64,000 bases of DNA, taken from assembly GCF_000012365.1 (NCBI RefSeq), contig NC_007651.1, forward strand, positions 3,224,001-3,288,000, in the 5' to 3' direction. Of this stretch, positions 44,223 through 54,438 are shown one piece after another (position 1 is the first letter of the stretch; each line of letters begins with the position of its first letter). A model generated the notes under the pieces. It saw nothing but the letters and a program-made list of their open reading frames with translations. It searched no databases and was not told the DNA's origin. Source of the DNA: Burkholderia thailandensis E264 (lineage in GTDB: Bacteria; Pseudomonadota; Gammaproteobacteria; Burkholderiales; Burkholderiaceae). A program made the position numbers and the translations under genes.

Positions 44223-46922
44223 CTATCGTGTGCGCAGCGCATCGGCGATCCGTGCGGCGAGACCGGAATCGCGCGCCGTGCGCGTCGCGATCGCGAGCGC
44301 GAGCACCGCGCGCGCGCCGATCACGCGCACGCGCGAGCGCGCGCGCGTGATCGCGGTGTAGACAAGCTCGCGCGACAGCACACGGTTGAACGACGCGGGC
44401 AGGACCAGCGCCGCGTCGTCGAACTCCGAGCCCTGCGATTTGTGGACGGTCAGCGCGAACGCCGTATCGTGCGGCGGCAGCGCGGCGGGCGACACCGCGC
44501 GCGCGCGGCCGTCCGCGCCGCGGAACCAGACGCGCAACGCGCCACGCGCGCCGGGCAGCGCAATGCCGATGTCGCCATTGAAGAGTCCGAGCGCGTAATC
44601 GTTGCGCGTCACCATCACGGGCCGCCCCGCGAACCAGTGCGCGCCGAGCGCGAGCGGCACGCGCACCGCTCGCCGCACCTCGGCCGCGACGAGCGCGTTG
44701 ACCTCGTCCGCGCCGCGCGCGCCCGTTCGCGTCGCGCAGAGCACGCGAAAGCGGTTGAGCACGTCGAAGAGCGGCAGCGGATCGGGATCGGGCGTCGCGA
44801 GCGCGTCGCGCAACGCGGCCGCGTAGCCGGCGAAGCCCCGCGCGAGTTGCCCGACCGTCGCGGCCGACAGCGTCGCGCCGCCGTCGTCGCACCAGCGCGC
44901 GGCCGCGTCGTCGGCCGTCGACAACGCATCGAGCGCGTCCTGCACGGCGCCGCGGCGGATCGCGAGCGACAGCCTGCCGATCGGCGAGTCGAGGCCGAAG
45001 CGGTAATTGCGTTCGAGCCAGATGACGCAGTCGGTCAACGGCGCGGCGGCGGCATCGGCGTCCGGTGACGGGGCCCCGGCCGGGTTCGCCGGTGCCGACG
45101 CTTGCGGTTCGATATCCGGCCCGGCGTGGGCGGCGGGCACCCGGCCGGCCTGTGCGCGCGCGCCGCCGGCGCTTGCATCCGTTGCCGTCGCGGTTCGCCG
45201 CTCATCGGAGCCGGCATTCGCCGAAGCGCCTTCGGATATCGAAAAGTCCGCGTTGTCGAGCCACTCGAGTTCGCCAGCCTCGATCCACGCGGCGGGCTCG
45301 GCGAAAGACGCATCCCACGGCAAATCGGCGACGCCGGCTTCATCGGCCTGTGCGTGCACGTACGCGGCGTTTTCAATGTCGCGCGCGCCCGGCGAATCCG
45401 CTCGAACATGCGTGGCGAGCGCGTCACGCCGGCGGCGCGGGGTATCAAGCGATGCACGATCGTCGCGGCGATCGATGCTCGACGTGCCGACATCCTGCGC
45501 ATCGGCACCCGACGTACCGACGCCCAACGCCTCCGCGCCCGACTCATCGGCGCCTGACGCACCGGCACCTGACGCCTCCGCGCTGAACGCATCTTCGTCT
45601 TCGAACGCGAACAGCCATCCCTGCGCGTCGTCGACACCCCGTTTCGATTCGCGCCCGCCGCCGCGCCGGCCCGCGCGCGGCGCCGGCGCGCGCTGAGCCG
45701 GGGCTTCCGGCGCGACCTTCGCCGCGGCGACGGCACCCGTCGCTCGTGCGGCCAGCGCCGCCGCGCCCGTGTCGACCGAAGTCGCGCGTGCGTCCGCGCT
45801 CGCGCCCGCGTTCGCCGCATCGGCCGCATGCAGAACGCCCCCCTGCGGCAGCGCCGCCACGAATTCGGCCTCTCCGACGCCGAGCGCGCGCGCAATCGTC
45901 GCGCACGTCGCCGAGCTGAACGCGGGACGCGCGCTCAGCTCGGCAAACACCGCACCCGCCTCGACGGCCGCGAGCTGATCCTTGTCGCCGAGCAGCACGA
46001 GGCGCGCGTTCGGCGCGAGCGCATCGAGCAAGTGCGCGGCGAGCGCGACGTCGATCATCGACGCCTCGTCGACGACGACGAGATCGTATGGCAACGGGTT
46101 GTCGCGATGATGCGCGAAGCGCCCGCCCGGACCGCCGCCCAGCAGCCGGTGCAGCGTATAGGACGTGCGCGGCAGACGCGCCGCGAGCTCGGCCGGCAGG
46201 CTGCCGGCGCGTGCGTGCAGCGCCTCCTGCATCCGCTGCGCCGCCTTGCCGGTCGGCGCGGCGAGCGCGATCCGCAAGTCGGGGTGCGCGTCGAGCAGAC
46301 ACGCGATCACGCCGACGACCGTCGTCGTCTTGCCGGTGCCCGGCCCGCCGCTCACGATCGTCACCCGGCCCGTGAGCGCGACGAGCGCCGCGACGCGCTG
46401 CCAGTCGACGCCCCGCTCCTTCTGCGGCCCGAAATAGCGGACGAGCCGTTCGCCGAGCGCCTCGGGCATCAATTCGCCGGCATCGCCCGCTTGCGCGCCG
46501 CCGCACCGGGCGCGCGCGACGAGCGCGCTCGCAAGCCGCGTCTCGTATTCGAAGTAGCGCGCGAGATACAGCCGGCCGTCGCGGTCGACGACGAGCGGAC
46601 GCTCGGCGCCGCGCGCGATGCTGTCGAACGCGGTCACGCCGCTCGCGGCGAGCGCGTCGCGCACGTCGGCGAACGGCTCGTCGTAGCGTTGCGCGAGCGC
46701 GCGCAGCGACACGCAGACGTGCCCCGCCGCCGTCGCGCGGCTCGCGGCGAACGCCGCGCGCGCCGCCCAGCGCGCGGCCGCGGCGCTCGCGCCGACGCGG
46801 CGCGACAGCATCCCGATCCGGCGCGCGAAACCTTCGGCAAGCGCGAGCCCGAAATCGGCCGGCTCGGGCAGGCGGTCCGCCAGACCGCCCGTCCATGCGA
46901 AACGTTCGTCGACCACGCTCAT
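44223..46922 (-). CDS. recD: Exonuclease V alpha subunit RecD with large insertion
   Basis: 899 aa, against about 600 in E. coli. The 5'-3' helicase of RecBCD. Walker [12 protein letters not shown] is at residues 191-201, [11 protein letters not shown] (Walker B) at 281-291, VLLGDKDQL at 309-317, and the C-terminal [19 protein letters not shown] and [13 protein letters not shown] motifs are intact. Between about residues 360 and 628 (coded near 45845-45040) is an insertion of roughly 265 residues, rich in Ala, Gly, Asp and Ser, which looks disordered. The ATG overlaps the recB stop by four bases. Confidence 0.95.
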   Translation of the reverse strand: MSVVDERFAWTGGLADRLPEPADFGLALAEGFARRIGMLSRRVGASAAAARWAARAAFAASRATAAGHVCVSLRALAQRYDEPFADVRDALAASGVTAFDSIARGAERPLVVDRDGRLYLARYFEYETRLASALVARARCGGAQAGDAGELMPEALGERLVRYFGPQKERGVDWQRVAALVALTGRVTIVSGGPGTGKTTTVVGVIACLLDAHPDLRIALAAPTGKAAQRMQEALHARAGSLPAELAARLPRTSYTLHRLLGGGPGGRFAHHRDNPLPYDLVVVDEASMIDVALAAHLLDALAPNARLVLLGDKDQLAAVEAGAVFAELSARPAFSSATCATIARALGVGEAEFVAALPQGGVLHAADAANAGASADARATSVDTGAAALAARATGAVAAAKVAPEAPAQRAPAPRAGRRGGGRESKRGVDDAQGWLFAFEDEDAFSAEASGAGASGADESGAEALGVGTSGADAQDVGTSSIDRRDDRASLDTPRRRRDALATHVRADSPGARDIENAAYVHAQADEAGVADLPWDASFAEPAAWIEAGELEWLDNADFSISEGASANAGSDERRTATATDASAGGARAQAGRVPAAHAGPDIEPQASAPANPAGAPSPDADAAAAPLTDCVIWLERNYRFGLDSPIGRLSLAIRRGAVQDALDALSTADDAAARWCDDGGATLSAATVGQLARGFAGYAAALRDALATPDPDPLPLFDVLNRFRVLCATRTGARGADEVNALVAAEVRRAVRVPLALGAHWFAGRPVMVTRNDYALGLFNGDIGIALPGARGALRVWFRGADGRARAVSPAALPPHDTAFALTVHKSQGSEFDDAALVLPASFNRVLSRELVYTAITRARSRVRVIGARAVLALAIATRTARDSGLAARIADALRTR

Positions 46923-49900
46923 GCGCCCCCCTCGAGCATCAGCGCGTCGAGCGCCTCGATCAGCGCGCGCGCGGGCCGGCGCGCGTGCACGCCGGCGCTC
47001 GCGCCGCCGCTTCGCCAATCGGGGCGCACGCCGCGCACGAACAGGTACAGGTAGCCCGCGACATGCGCGTCGTAGTCGTAGTCGCGCATCCGCACGCGCA
47101 GATAGCGATGCAGCGCGACCGTATAGAGCAGCGCCTGCAGATGATATGCGTGGTGCGCCATCGCGGCGTCGAGCGCGCGCTCGCCGTACGCGTCGGGCGT
47201 CGTGCCGAGATGGTTCGACTTCCAGTCGACGATCCAGAAGCGGCCGTCGTGCTCGACGATCATGTCGATGAATCCTTTGATGAACCCGGCGAGCGTGCCG
47301 GCTTCGAGCGCGACGTCCGGATAGCCGTGCGCGGCGAGCAACCGCCGCAACGCGTTGAAATCGAGCGCGGGCGCGGGAAACAGGAATTCCATTTCCGTCA
47401 GCCGCCGCGCCGGGTCGAGTGCCGCCAGGCGCATGCCCGGCACGAGCTCCGTTGCCGCGAGATCGGCGACGAGCCGCGTCATCATCGCGGGCAGCCGCCC
47501 GGCAAGCGCGGGCTCCGCTTCGACAGGGCGCTCGTGCAACGCGCGCTGCGCGGCCGGCGGCCACGTCGACGCGTCGGAAAAATCGCTCAGCTCGAGCAGC
47601 CGGTGCAGGCATTCGCCCGCCGCCGCGCCGCGCGGAAACGCGAGGATATCGTCTTCGGCGGGCTCGCTCGCGATGGCCGCGGCCTCTACGATCGCGCCCG
47701 CCGCATCGAGCGTATCGAACGCATCGAGCACGTCCGCGCCGACCGCCGCCGCAAGCGCGTCGTGATCGGGGCGCATCTCGTCGTCGGCCGCACGCGCGAC
47801 ACCGCTCTCGTCGCGCGCGATCGCCGACGCGAGCGAGCTGAAGCTCGCGATCCGCCATGCGTCGCGCAGCCCGCGCTTCGCGCGCCGCGCGGCTCGCGTC
47901 GCGTTCGCGTCGTGTCCAGCCTCGAGCGGCTCGCGACGCGCGGGCACCGGCAGCGCGCCAAGCGTCACCGGGCCGCCGGCGAGCGCCTGCCAGCGCACGG
48001 CGAGCTCCGCGTCTTCGGGCGGCTCCTTCAGCCACGCATCGAAATCGCGGCCCGCGCCCGCGACGAGCCAGTTCAGCACGCTGCGTCGCGCCTCCTTCGT
48101 CGAGCGCGACGACTGGTAGGTGCCCGCGACCAGATAGCACCGGTAGACCGCGCGCGTGAGCGCGACGTAGACGAGCCGCGCGCGCTCGGCCGCCTGCTCG
48201 CGCGCCGCCTCGCGCGACGCGCGCTCGGCCGCTTCTTCGTCGCAGCCGTAATGCAGCACCGCGACGCCCGACTCATCGTGATATTCGCGCGCGTCGGGCA
48301 GGCCGGAACCGGGCGGCTCTCGCAGCCCGCCGTCGTTCAGGAACGGGCAGAACACGATCGCGTATTCGAGCCCCTTCGACTTGTGGACGGTGACGATCTG
48401 CACGAGATTGCGATCGGATTCCAGCCGCAGTTGCGCATCGTCCCCGCCGCCGTCGAAGCGCTGCGCGGCGAGCCAGCGCAGCGTCGGCGCGATGCCCGGC
48501 TGCGCGGACGCGCGCGCCTGCGTCAGTTCGGCCAGATGATTGATGTCGGTCACGCGCCGCTCGCCGTCCGGCCCCGCCATCAACCGCTCGGCGATACGCA
48601 GCTCGCTGGCGAGCGTGCGCCACATCACCGCGAAGCCGCGCTCGCGCCACAGCAGCCGGTAGCGCGAGAAGCGCTCGACCCAACCCATCGCGTCGGTGTC
48701 CGCGGACGGCGGCGCAACCGCGCCCGCCGCCGCGGCGCGCGCATGGCCGTCGTTCCCGCTCGCATCGCCTGCGGCGTCTTCGGTACCGCCCGGCCCCGCG
48801 TCGCCCTGTTCGAGACGCCAGAGCGCCGCCGCGTCGAGTCCGAACCAGTCAGACGCGAGCGCCGAGCGCAGACGCCGCAGATCGCCCGGCGCGTCGATCG
48901 CCGCCAGCACGCGCTCGAGTTGCTCGGCATCGATCGTCGCGAACACCGATGCCTGCGCGAGCTCGACGCTGCCGATCCCCCACGCGGCCAGCACGCGCTT
49001 CACGAGGCTGCCTTGCCGGTGCGTCTGCACGAGCACCGCAATGTCGGACGCCGCGAGCGGTTCGCCGCCGAGCGTCACCGCACGCTCGCGCGCGCCGCGC
49101 ATCAGCCGCGCGATCTCCGCCGCGCATGCATGCGCGGCGTGCCGCTGCGCATCGCGCTTGGTCAGCACGTCGTCGCCGGCGGGCAGCGTCCAGACGCGGA
49201 AGTCGCCCGCGCCGGCGAGCGGATCGGTCGCGTCGACGAGCGGCGCGCGCACGCGCGAGCCCGCGCGCACCGGCTCGTAATCGAGCCCGTCGAGCACGAA
49301 CGCGCGCGGGTTCGCGCCGAACACGCGGTTGCACGCATCGACGATCGCGGGCGTCGAGCGCTGGTTCACCGCGAGCGTGTAGCGCGCGGACGCCCGCGCG
49401 CGCGCGGCGAGATACGTGTGCAGGTCCGCCGCGCGGAAGCTGTAGATCGCCTGCTTCGGATCGCCGACGAGAAAGAGCGGGCCGGCAGGCGCGAAGATCG
49501 TGTCGAAGATCGCGAACTGCAGCGGGTCCGTATCCTGGAATTCGTCGATGAGCGCGGCCGGATAGCGCGCGCGCAGCGTCTCGCGCAACCACGGATGCGC
49601 GTCGAGCGCGCGATACAGGTTCGCGAGCAGATCGTCGAACGATACGACGCGGCGCGTGCGCTTGCGCTGCGCAAGCTCGGCGGGCGCGGTGTCGAGCCAT
49701 TGCTCGACGAGCGACAGCCAGCGCGCGCGCTGCGCGGCCTCGAGCGCAGCGACGGCCGCCTCGAGCGCCTGCGCGACGTCGAAGAACGCGTGGCGCGGCG
49801 TCGCGCCGCCCTTTTTCGTCGCTTTCTCGAGCGAGGACTGCGTGAGCTTGAGCGCCGCGCGTGGCAACGCAGCCACCGCGCTCGCCTGCTCGAAGTAGCG

Positions 49901-50737
49901 CGCCCACGCGTCGAGCGCCTCGCTCACGGCGTCCGGCTTGTGCGAGCGCTGGTTCAACGAGGGTTGCGCGTCGGCGAGCAGCGCATCGAGCACGCCCCGC
50001 TCGTCACGCCAGATCGCGGCCGCCGCATCGAAGTGCGCGCGCGCGGTGCTTTCCGCACCGTCGTCAGCCGCGTGCAGCCCGTCCCAGCGCAATCGCGCAA
50101 GCGGCTTCTTCAGCCGCCGCGCGAGCTGCGCGTCGAGCGCCGCGGGCCCCGCGCCGTATTCGACGAGCCACTCGGCGAACGCCGGCTGGGCCGCCGCGAC
50201 CGGCTCGACGCGCGTGCGCCAGAAATCGGCGGCCAGCTCGAAGCGCAGCGCGCCGTCGTCCGCCTCCATCTCGAACGCGAACGGCATCGCCGCCGCGAAC
50301 GGCGCTTCCTGCAACGCCCGCTGACAGAACGCGTGGATCGTGTGGATCGCCGCCTGGTCGAACGCGCGCAGCGCGCGGCGCACGCGCTTCGCGGCCGTTT
50401 GCGGATCGAGGCCGCGCCCGGGCGCGAGCGTCGTCTCGAACAGGCGTGCGACGAACGGATCGCCGCCGTCATCGCCCGTGTCGAGCGCGTGCGCGAGCTG
50501 CGCGAGGCGAGCGCGAATCCGCTCGTGCAACTCGGCCGTCGCCGCCTTCGTAAAGGTGACGACGAGAATCTCGTCCGCGCCGAGATCCTTTTCGAGCAGC
50601 AGGCGCACGTACAGCGCGCAGATGTTCCACGTCTTGCCGGTGCCGGCGGACGCCTCGATCTGGTTCACGCCGTCGAGCGGGCACGCGAAGACGTCGAGCT
50701 CGCTCGACGGCAGGCCGGATTGCGCTGCATGGCTCAT
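46919..50737 (-). CDS. recB: Exonuclease V beta subunit RecB
   Basis: 1272 aa from the ATG at 50737. UvrD-type 3'-5' helicase plus nuclease of RecBCD. N-terminal Walker A QIEASAGTGKTWNICALYVR, then LVVTFTKAATAELHERIR, ALIDEFQDTDPLQFAIFD (Walker B/DEFQ), FLVGDPKQAIYSFRAAD, TVHKSKGLEYAIVFCPF and VALTRAVYRCYLV. The C-terminal nuclease has FIDMIVEHDGRFWIVDWKSN (D...DWK). Start and stop overlap recC and recD by four bases each, so the three are translationally coupled. Confidence 0.97.
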   Translation of the reverse strand: MSHAAQSGLPSSELDVFACPLDGVNQIEASAGTGKTWNICALYVRLLLEKDLGADEILVVTFTKAATAELHERIRARLAQLAHALDTGDDGGDPFVARLFETTLAPGRGLDPQTAAKRVRRALRAFDQAAIHTIHAFCQRALQEAPFAAAMPFAFEMEADDGALRFELAADFWRTRVEPVAAAQPAFAEWLVEYGAGPAALDAQLARRLKKPLARLRWDGLHAADDGAESTARAHFDAAAAIWRDERGVLDALLADAQPSLNQRSHKPDAVSEALDAWARYFEQASAVAALPRAALKLTQSSLEKATKKGGATPRHAFFDVAQALEAAVAALEAAQRARWLSLVEQWLDTAPAELAQRKRTRRVVSFDDLLANLYRALDAHPWLRETLRARYPAALIDEFQDTDPLQFAIFDTIFAPAGPLFLVGDPKQAIYSFRAADLHTYLAARARASARYTLAVNQRSTPAIVDACNRVFGANPRAFVLDGLDYEPVRAGSRVRAPLVDATDPLAGAGDFRVWTLPAGDDVLTKRDAQRHAAHACAAEIARLMRGARERAVTLGGEPLAASDIAVLVQTHRQGSLVKRVLAAWGIGSVELAQASVFATIDAEQLERVLAAIDAPGDLRRLRSALASDWFGLDAAALWRLEQGDAGPGGTEDAAGDASGNDGHARAAAAGAVAPPSADTDAMGWVERFSRYRLLWRERGFAVMWRTLASELRIAERLMAGPDGERRVTDINHLAELTQARASAQPGIAPTLRWLAAQRFDGGGDDAQLRLESDRNLVQIVTVHKSKGLEYAIVFCPFLNDGGLREPPGSGLPDAREYHDESGVAVLHYGCDEEAAERASREAAREQAAERARLVYVALTRAVYRCYLVAGTYQSSRSTKEARRSVLNWLVAGAGRDFDAWLKEPPEDAELAVRWQALAGGPVTLGALPVPARREPLEAGHDANATRAARRAKRGLRDAWRIASFSSLASAIARDESGVARAADDEMRPDHDALAAAVGADVLDAFDTLDAAGAIVEAAAIASEPAEDDILAFPRGAAAGECLHRLLELSDFSDASTWPPAAQRALHERPVEAEPALAGRLPAMMTRLVADLAATELVPGMRLAALDPARRLTEMEFLFPAPALDFNALRRLLAAHGYPDVALEAGTLAGFIKGFIDMIVEHDGRFWIVDWKSNHLGTTPDAYGERALDAAMAHHAYHLQALLYTVALHRYLRVRMRDYDYDAHVAGYLYLFVRGVRPDWRSGGASAGVHARRPARALIEALDALMLEGGA

Positions 50738-53700
50738 GACGCCCTCCGCAGATGCTCGACGAGCGGATCGAACACGAGATGCGCGAGCGCGCCGAACGGC
50801 TCGTCGAGCGAAGGATTCGCGCCGCGCCACGCGAGCGCGAGCGCCGCATCGTCGGCCTCGCCCGCGACGCGATCGTTGATCCACACGCCCGCCGCCTTCG
50901 ATTCGCTCTCCGACACGAGGGCCCACGCGCTCCTCGGGAAAAACGCGAGCGGCATCCGGCGTCCCGCGCGAAACAGCGCGGCGAGCGGCGCGAGCTGCTC
51001 GAGCGGCGCGGCGACGGGCGCGAATTCGAACGTGTCGCCGCAGCCGAACCACAGCGTACGGCGCGGCCCGGCGGGATCGATCGCGCAATAGACGAGATGC
51101 GCGAGCCACGCCGATAGATAGTCGCGCGCACCCGGCCGCGCATAGCGGTAGATCACCTGGCCCGCCGCCGTCAGCCGCGCGAGCGCGCCGTGCAGGCGCA
51201 ATGGCTCGCGCGTCGCGGCCGACGCAAGCGCGGCGTCATGCTCGCCGAACCACGGCGCGTCGCCCGCCGCAGGCCACGCGGGCGCGACGTCGAGCGCGAA
51301 CGGCACGCGCGCCGCGCCGTCGGCGAGCGCGCGCCGCACGTTGCCCGCGAGCTGCGCGAGCGCGTCGAGCTCATGGTCGCGCCGCACCGCGCCCGTCGCG
51401 CCGCCGGGCACCTCGGGGCTTGCATCGGCGACGCGCAGCGCATGCTCGAACGCGCCCGCATCGGCCGTCTCGATCAGAAGCGGGAGCACGCGCCCGGCGA
51501 GCGCGTCGCTGCCCGCGTAATCGAGCTCGAACGGCTCGGTATCGACGAGCTCCGCCTGCGCATCCCACAGCACGATGCCGAGCCGCGCGCGCAGCAGCGA
51601 GCGCGCCGGGTGGCGCCAGAAGCGCTCGAAATCCGCGAAAGCGACGGGCTCCGCCGGCTCGGCGGGCAGCGGTTCCGAAAAGAACGGGAGCGCCTGCGCC
51701 CGCCCGCCTTCGGCGAGCAGGCGCGCGAGTGCCGCACGCGACGCGTCGTACGTGAAAAGCGCGCCGCCCGGCGCGAAGTAATCGGCCGAGAATGGTTGCA
51801 GCGGATGCTCGATCACGAACGCGCGGCGCGCGGCGTCGACCGCGTCGGGTGACGCGTCGGGCCCGGCGGACACCGTCGCCAGATGGTCGAGCAGTTCGTC
51901 GACGAGCGCCGCGGGCGGCAACGGCGCGTTGTCGCGGATGCTGCGGCCCGTGTACGCGATCAGCAGGCGATCGCGCGCGGCGAGCAGCAGGTCGAGGAAC
52001 AGATTGCGCTCGTCGTCGCGCCGCTGGCGGTCGCCGAGCTTCGCGAACACGGCCATCAGGTCGAATTCGTCCGCGCGCGCGAGGCTCGGCAGCACGCCGT
52101 CGTCCATCCCGATCAGGCACACGATGCGATACGGCAGCCCGCGCAGGCTCGTGAGCGACGAGAACGTGACGCCGCCCCACGGCACGCCGCCGCGCGCCGG
52201 ATCGTCGAGCGCGGCCGCGAGGCCCGCGCGCACGACGGCGGCCGGCAATTCGGCGCGGCCCGCGCCTTCCGCCATCGCGGCGAGCATCGCGTCGAGCGCG
52301 TCGCGCACGCCGGACAGCGCGTCGGCGAACGCCGGGCCCGAATCGAAGAAGCGCGCGAGCGCATCGGCGAACACGTCGCCCCAGTCTTGCGGCGTCAAGT
52401 CGCGGGCGATGCGTTGCGCGAAACCGTCGAGATCGTCGGTGAAGCGCGCGAGCCTGCCGAGCAGCTCGGCCTCGCCGCCCTCCGCGCCCGCGATCGGCAG
52501 CCAGGTCGAGACGGGCGCCGCGCCGTCGGGCATCGCATAGCCGAGGAACAGCCGCGTGAGCGCATCGGCGAACGTGTGGCGCGGCGCGGGCACGGCGGCG
52601 TTCGGCGGCTCGACCGCGTCGGGCGCGAGCCCGCGCCGCGCGCCCGACGCGGCGAGCCACGTCTGCACGGTTTCGAGCGCCGTCGCGTCAATCCCGTAGC
52701 GCGCGGCGATCGCGTCGGCGCGCAGCCACTCGACCAACTCCGGCGCGCCGACGTTGCGCTCGGGCAGCGCGAGCCAGTCGAGCAGCACGCGTGCGACGGG
52801 ATTCGCGTGCGATGGCGGCAGGCCGGTGATCCGGTACGGGATGCGCGCGGCGTCGGCGCCCGACGACGTGCCGAACACGGCGTCGATGAGCGGCCCCGCC
52901 GCCGCGAGATCCGGCATCGCGACGAGCACGTCCGACGGCGCGAGGCTCGGGTCCGCGTCGAACCACGCGAGGAGGCGGTCGTGCAGCACCTCGAGCTGGC
53001 GCGCGAGGCTGTGGCACACGTGAACTTCGACGCCGCGCTCGGCGAGCGGCGCGCCGAGCGCATCCTCCGGCTGCAGATCGAGAATTGCGTTCTGCACGCG
53101 CGCGAGCCACGTCGGCGCGGGATTCTCCGCGTAGCGCGACGCATCGCTCGCCGCCGCGCTCTCGGTCAGCTCGTGCAGCATGTGCAATTGCGCCTGCGTC
53201 TGCCTGCCCCATTCGGCGAGGAGCGGGTGACCGACTTGCTGATAGTCGAGCTGGTCCGCCGCGTCGAGCGACTCGACGCGCGCGGCCGTGACGATGTCGA
53301 ACCAGAACTCGCGGCACGGATTGAGCGCGTAGATGCGCACGTCGATCCAGCGCGACAGTTCGCGCAGCAGCGCGATGTGCAGCGGCGGCATCGTCGGCAG
53401 CGCGAACACGCTGACCGCATCCGGCCACTTCGCTTGCGCGTGCGCGATCACGCCGGGATCGAACGTGCCGGCCTCGCGCAGGAACCGGTGCGCGGGCGGC
53501 ATCCCGCTGTCGGACAGCTCCGCGAGCAGCGCGCGCCAGAGCGCGGCCTGCCACGCCTCGTCGTCGCGTGCGGCCTCGCCGCCGTGGCGCGGCGCGCCTT
53601 CGAGCGCGAAGATCGATTCGCCGTCCTGCCATTGCGCGAGCCATTCCGGGCGATACGTGAGGTAGTGGTCGAACACCGTCGCGATCCGCTGCGCGAGCTC

Positions 53701-54078
53701 GTGGCGCATCGGCGCATCGGCCGCGGCCAGGTACGCGGCGAGCCGCGGCGAGCCGCGCCACGGCGCGGCGCCGTCGTCCGACAGCAGCCGGTAGCAGCGC
53801 CAGACGAGACGATCGGGCGCGAACGGCGAGTGCGCGGGCACCGTCAGCACCTCGCCGATCTGCGCCCACAGCCATTGCGCGAGATAGCTGAAGCGCACGT
53901 TCGCGCACACGCCGTGCCGCTTCGCGACGTCGAGCTCGAGCCGCCGGCGCAGCGCCGCGCTCGGCACGATCACCTGCTGCGCGGCCCAGGGGCCCGCGCC
54001 GTCCGACGCGAAGGCGAGATCGTCGAGCAGCGCGGCGGCCAGCGTTTCGTGGCGGTTCGAGTAGAAGAGATGGAGCAT
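50734..54078 (-). CDS. recC: Exonuclease V gamma subunit RecC
   Basis: 1114 aa from the ATG at 54078 (MLHLFYSNRHETLAAAL), close to the 1122 of E. coli. The inactive-helicase subunit that scans for Chi. Marks: VIVPSAALRRRLELDVAKRH, GVCANVRFSYLAQWLW, SVFALPTMPPLHIALLRELS, RIPYRITGLPP, VTFSSLTSLRGLPYRIVCLI GMDDG and LLIAYTGRSIRDN. First gene of the recC-recB-recD-arfB unit. Confidence 0.97.
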   Translation of the reverse strand: MLHLFYSNRHETLAAALLDDLAFASDGAGPWAAQQVIVPSAALRRRLELDVAKRHGVCANVRFSYLAQWLWAQIGEVLTVPAHSPFAPDRLVWRCYRLLSDDGAAPWRGSPRLAAYLAAADAPMRHELAQRIATVFDHYLTYRPEWLAQWQDGESIFALEGAPRHGGEAARDDEAWQAALWRALLAELSDSGMPPAHRFLREAGTFDPGVIAHAQAKWPDAVSVFALPTMPPLHIALLRELSRWIDVRIYALNPCREFWFDIVTAARVESLDAADQLDYQQVGHPLLAEWGRQTQAQLHMLHELTESAAASDASRYAENPAPTWLARVQNAILDLQPEDALGAPLAERGVEVHVCHSLARQLEVLHDRLLAWFDADPSLAPSDVLVAMPDLAAAGPLIDAVFGTSSGADAARIPYRITGLPPSHANPVARVLLDWLALPERNVGAPELVEWLRADAIAARYGIDATALETVQTWLAASGARRGLAPDAVEPPNAAVPAPRHTFADALTRLFLGYAMPDGAAPVSTWLPIAGAEGGEAELLGRLARFTDDLDGFAQRIARDLTPQDWGDVFADALARFFDSGPAFADALSGVRDALDAMLAAMAEGAGRAELPAAVVRAGLAAALDDPARGGVPWGGVTFSSLTSLRGLPYRIVCLIGMDDGVLPSLARADEFDLMAVFAKLGDRQRRDDERNLFLDLLLAARDRLLIAYTGRSIRDNAPLPPAALVDELLDHLATVSAGPDASPDAVDAARRAFVIEHPLQPFSADYFAPGGALFTYDASRAALARLLAEGGRAQALPFFSEPLPAEPAEPVAFADFERFWRHPARSLLRARLGIVLWDAQAELVDTEPFELDYAGSDALAGRVLPLLIETADAGAFEHALRVADASPEVPGGATGAVRRDHELDALAQLAGNVRRALADGAARVPFALDVAPAWPAAGDAPWFGEHDAALASAATREPLRLHGALARLTAAGQVIYRYARPGARDYLSAWLAHLVYCAIDPAGPRRTLWFGCGDTFEFAPVAAPLEQLAPLAALFRAGRRMPLAFFPRSAWALVSESESKAAGVWINDRVAGEADDAALALAWRGANPSLDEPFGALAHLVFDPLVEHLRRAS

Positions 54079-54438
54079 GAAACCAGGTGAAGGACGCCGG
54101 GTGGACGCCCGGCCAATCGAGGAGCCAAGGATAGCAAAGGGAGACGGGCGCGAGAACCTGGCCGATCGGCCGATCCGGCGCATATTGCGATCTCGCGCCC
54201 CTGTCCTGCATGCCGTCTCGCGTCCTGCCCTGCGTCGTACCTTGCGTCCTGCCGATCGCGACTCGCCGCGGCGGCGGCCGAAGGCCATATCGCCCGCCGG
54301 TCCGGCCGCGCGCGGCGGCCAAAGTCCGGATACCGAACGGCCGGCCCCGAATCACGGCTTTCGCGACGCGGAAATACGATAGACTCGTCGCCAACCAGAA
54401 CATCCCCGACGCCCCGTCGCCAGCTCACTCGCCCATCG
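54079..54438. other. Divergent promoter region recC / FUSC gene
   Basis: 360 bases. No gene is supported. It must hold both promoters; the only AT-richer stretch is 54360-54400, in front of the FUSC gene. Confidence 0.5.

Noticed and set aside
44223..48140. recD frame extended to 1305 aa
   Set aside because: The upstream 400 residues are the out-of-frame shadow of recB; the ATG at 46922 with the four-base overlap is the proper start.
46895..51091. A 1398-aa plus-strand open frame opposite recB and recD
   Set aside because: Arg/Ala/Glu-rich mirror frame caused by high third-position GC; recB, recC and recD on the other strand have complete motifs.
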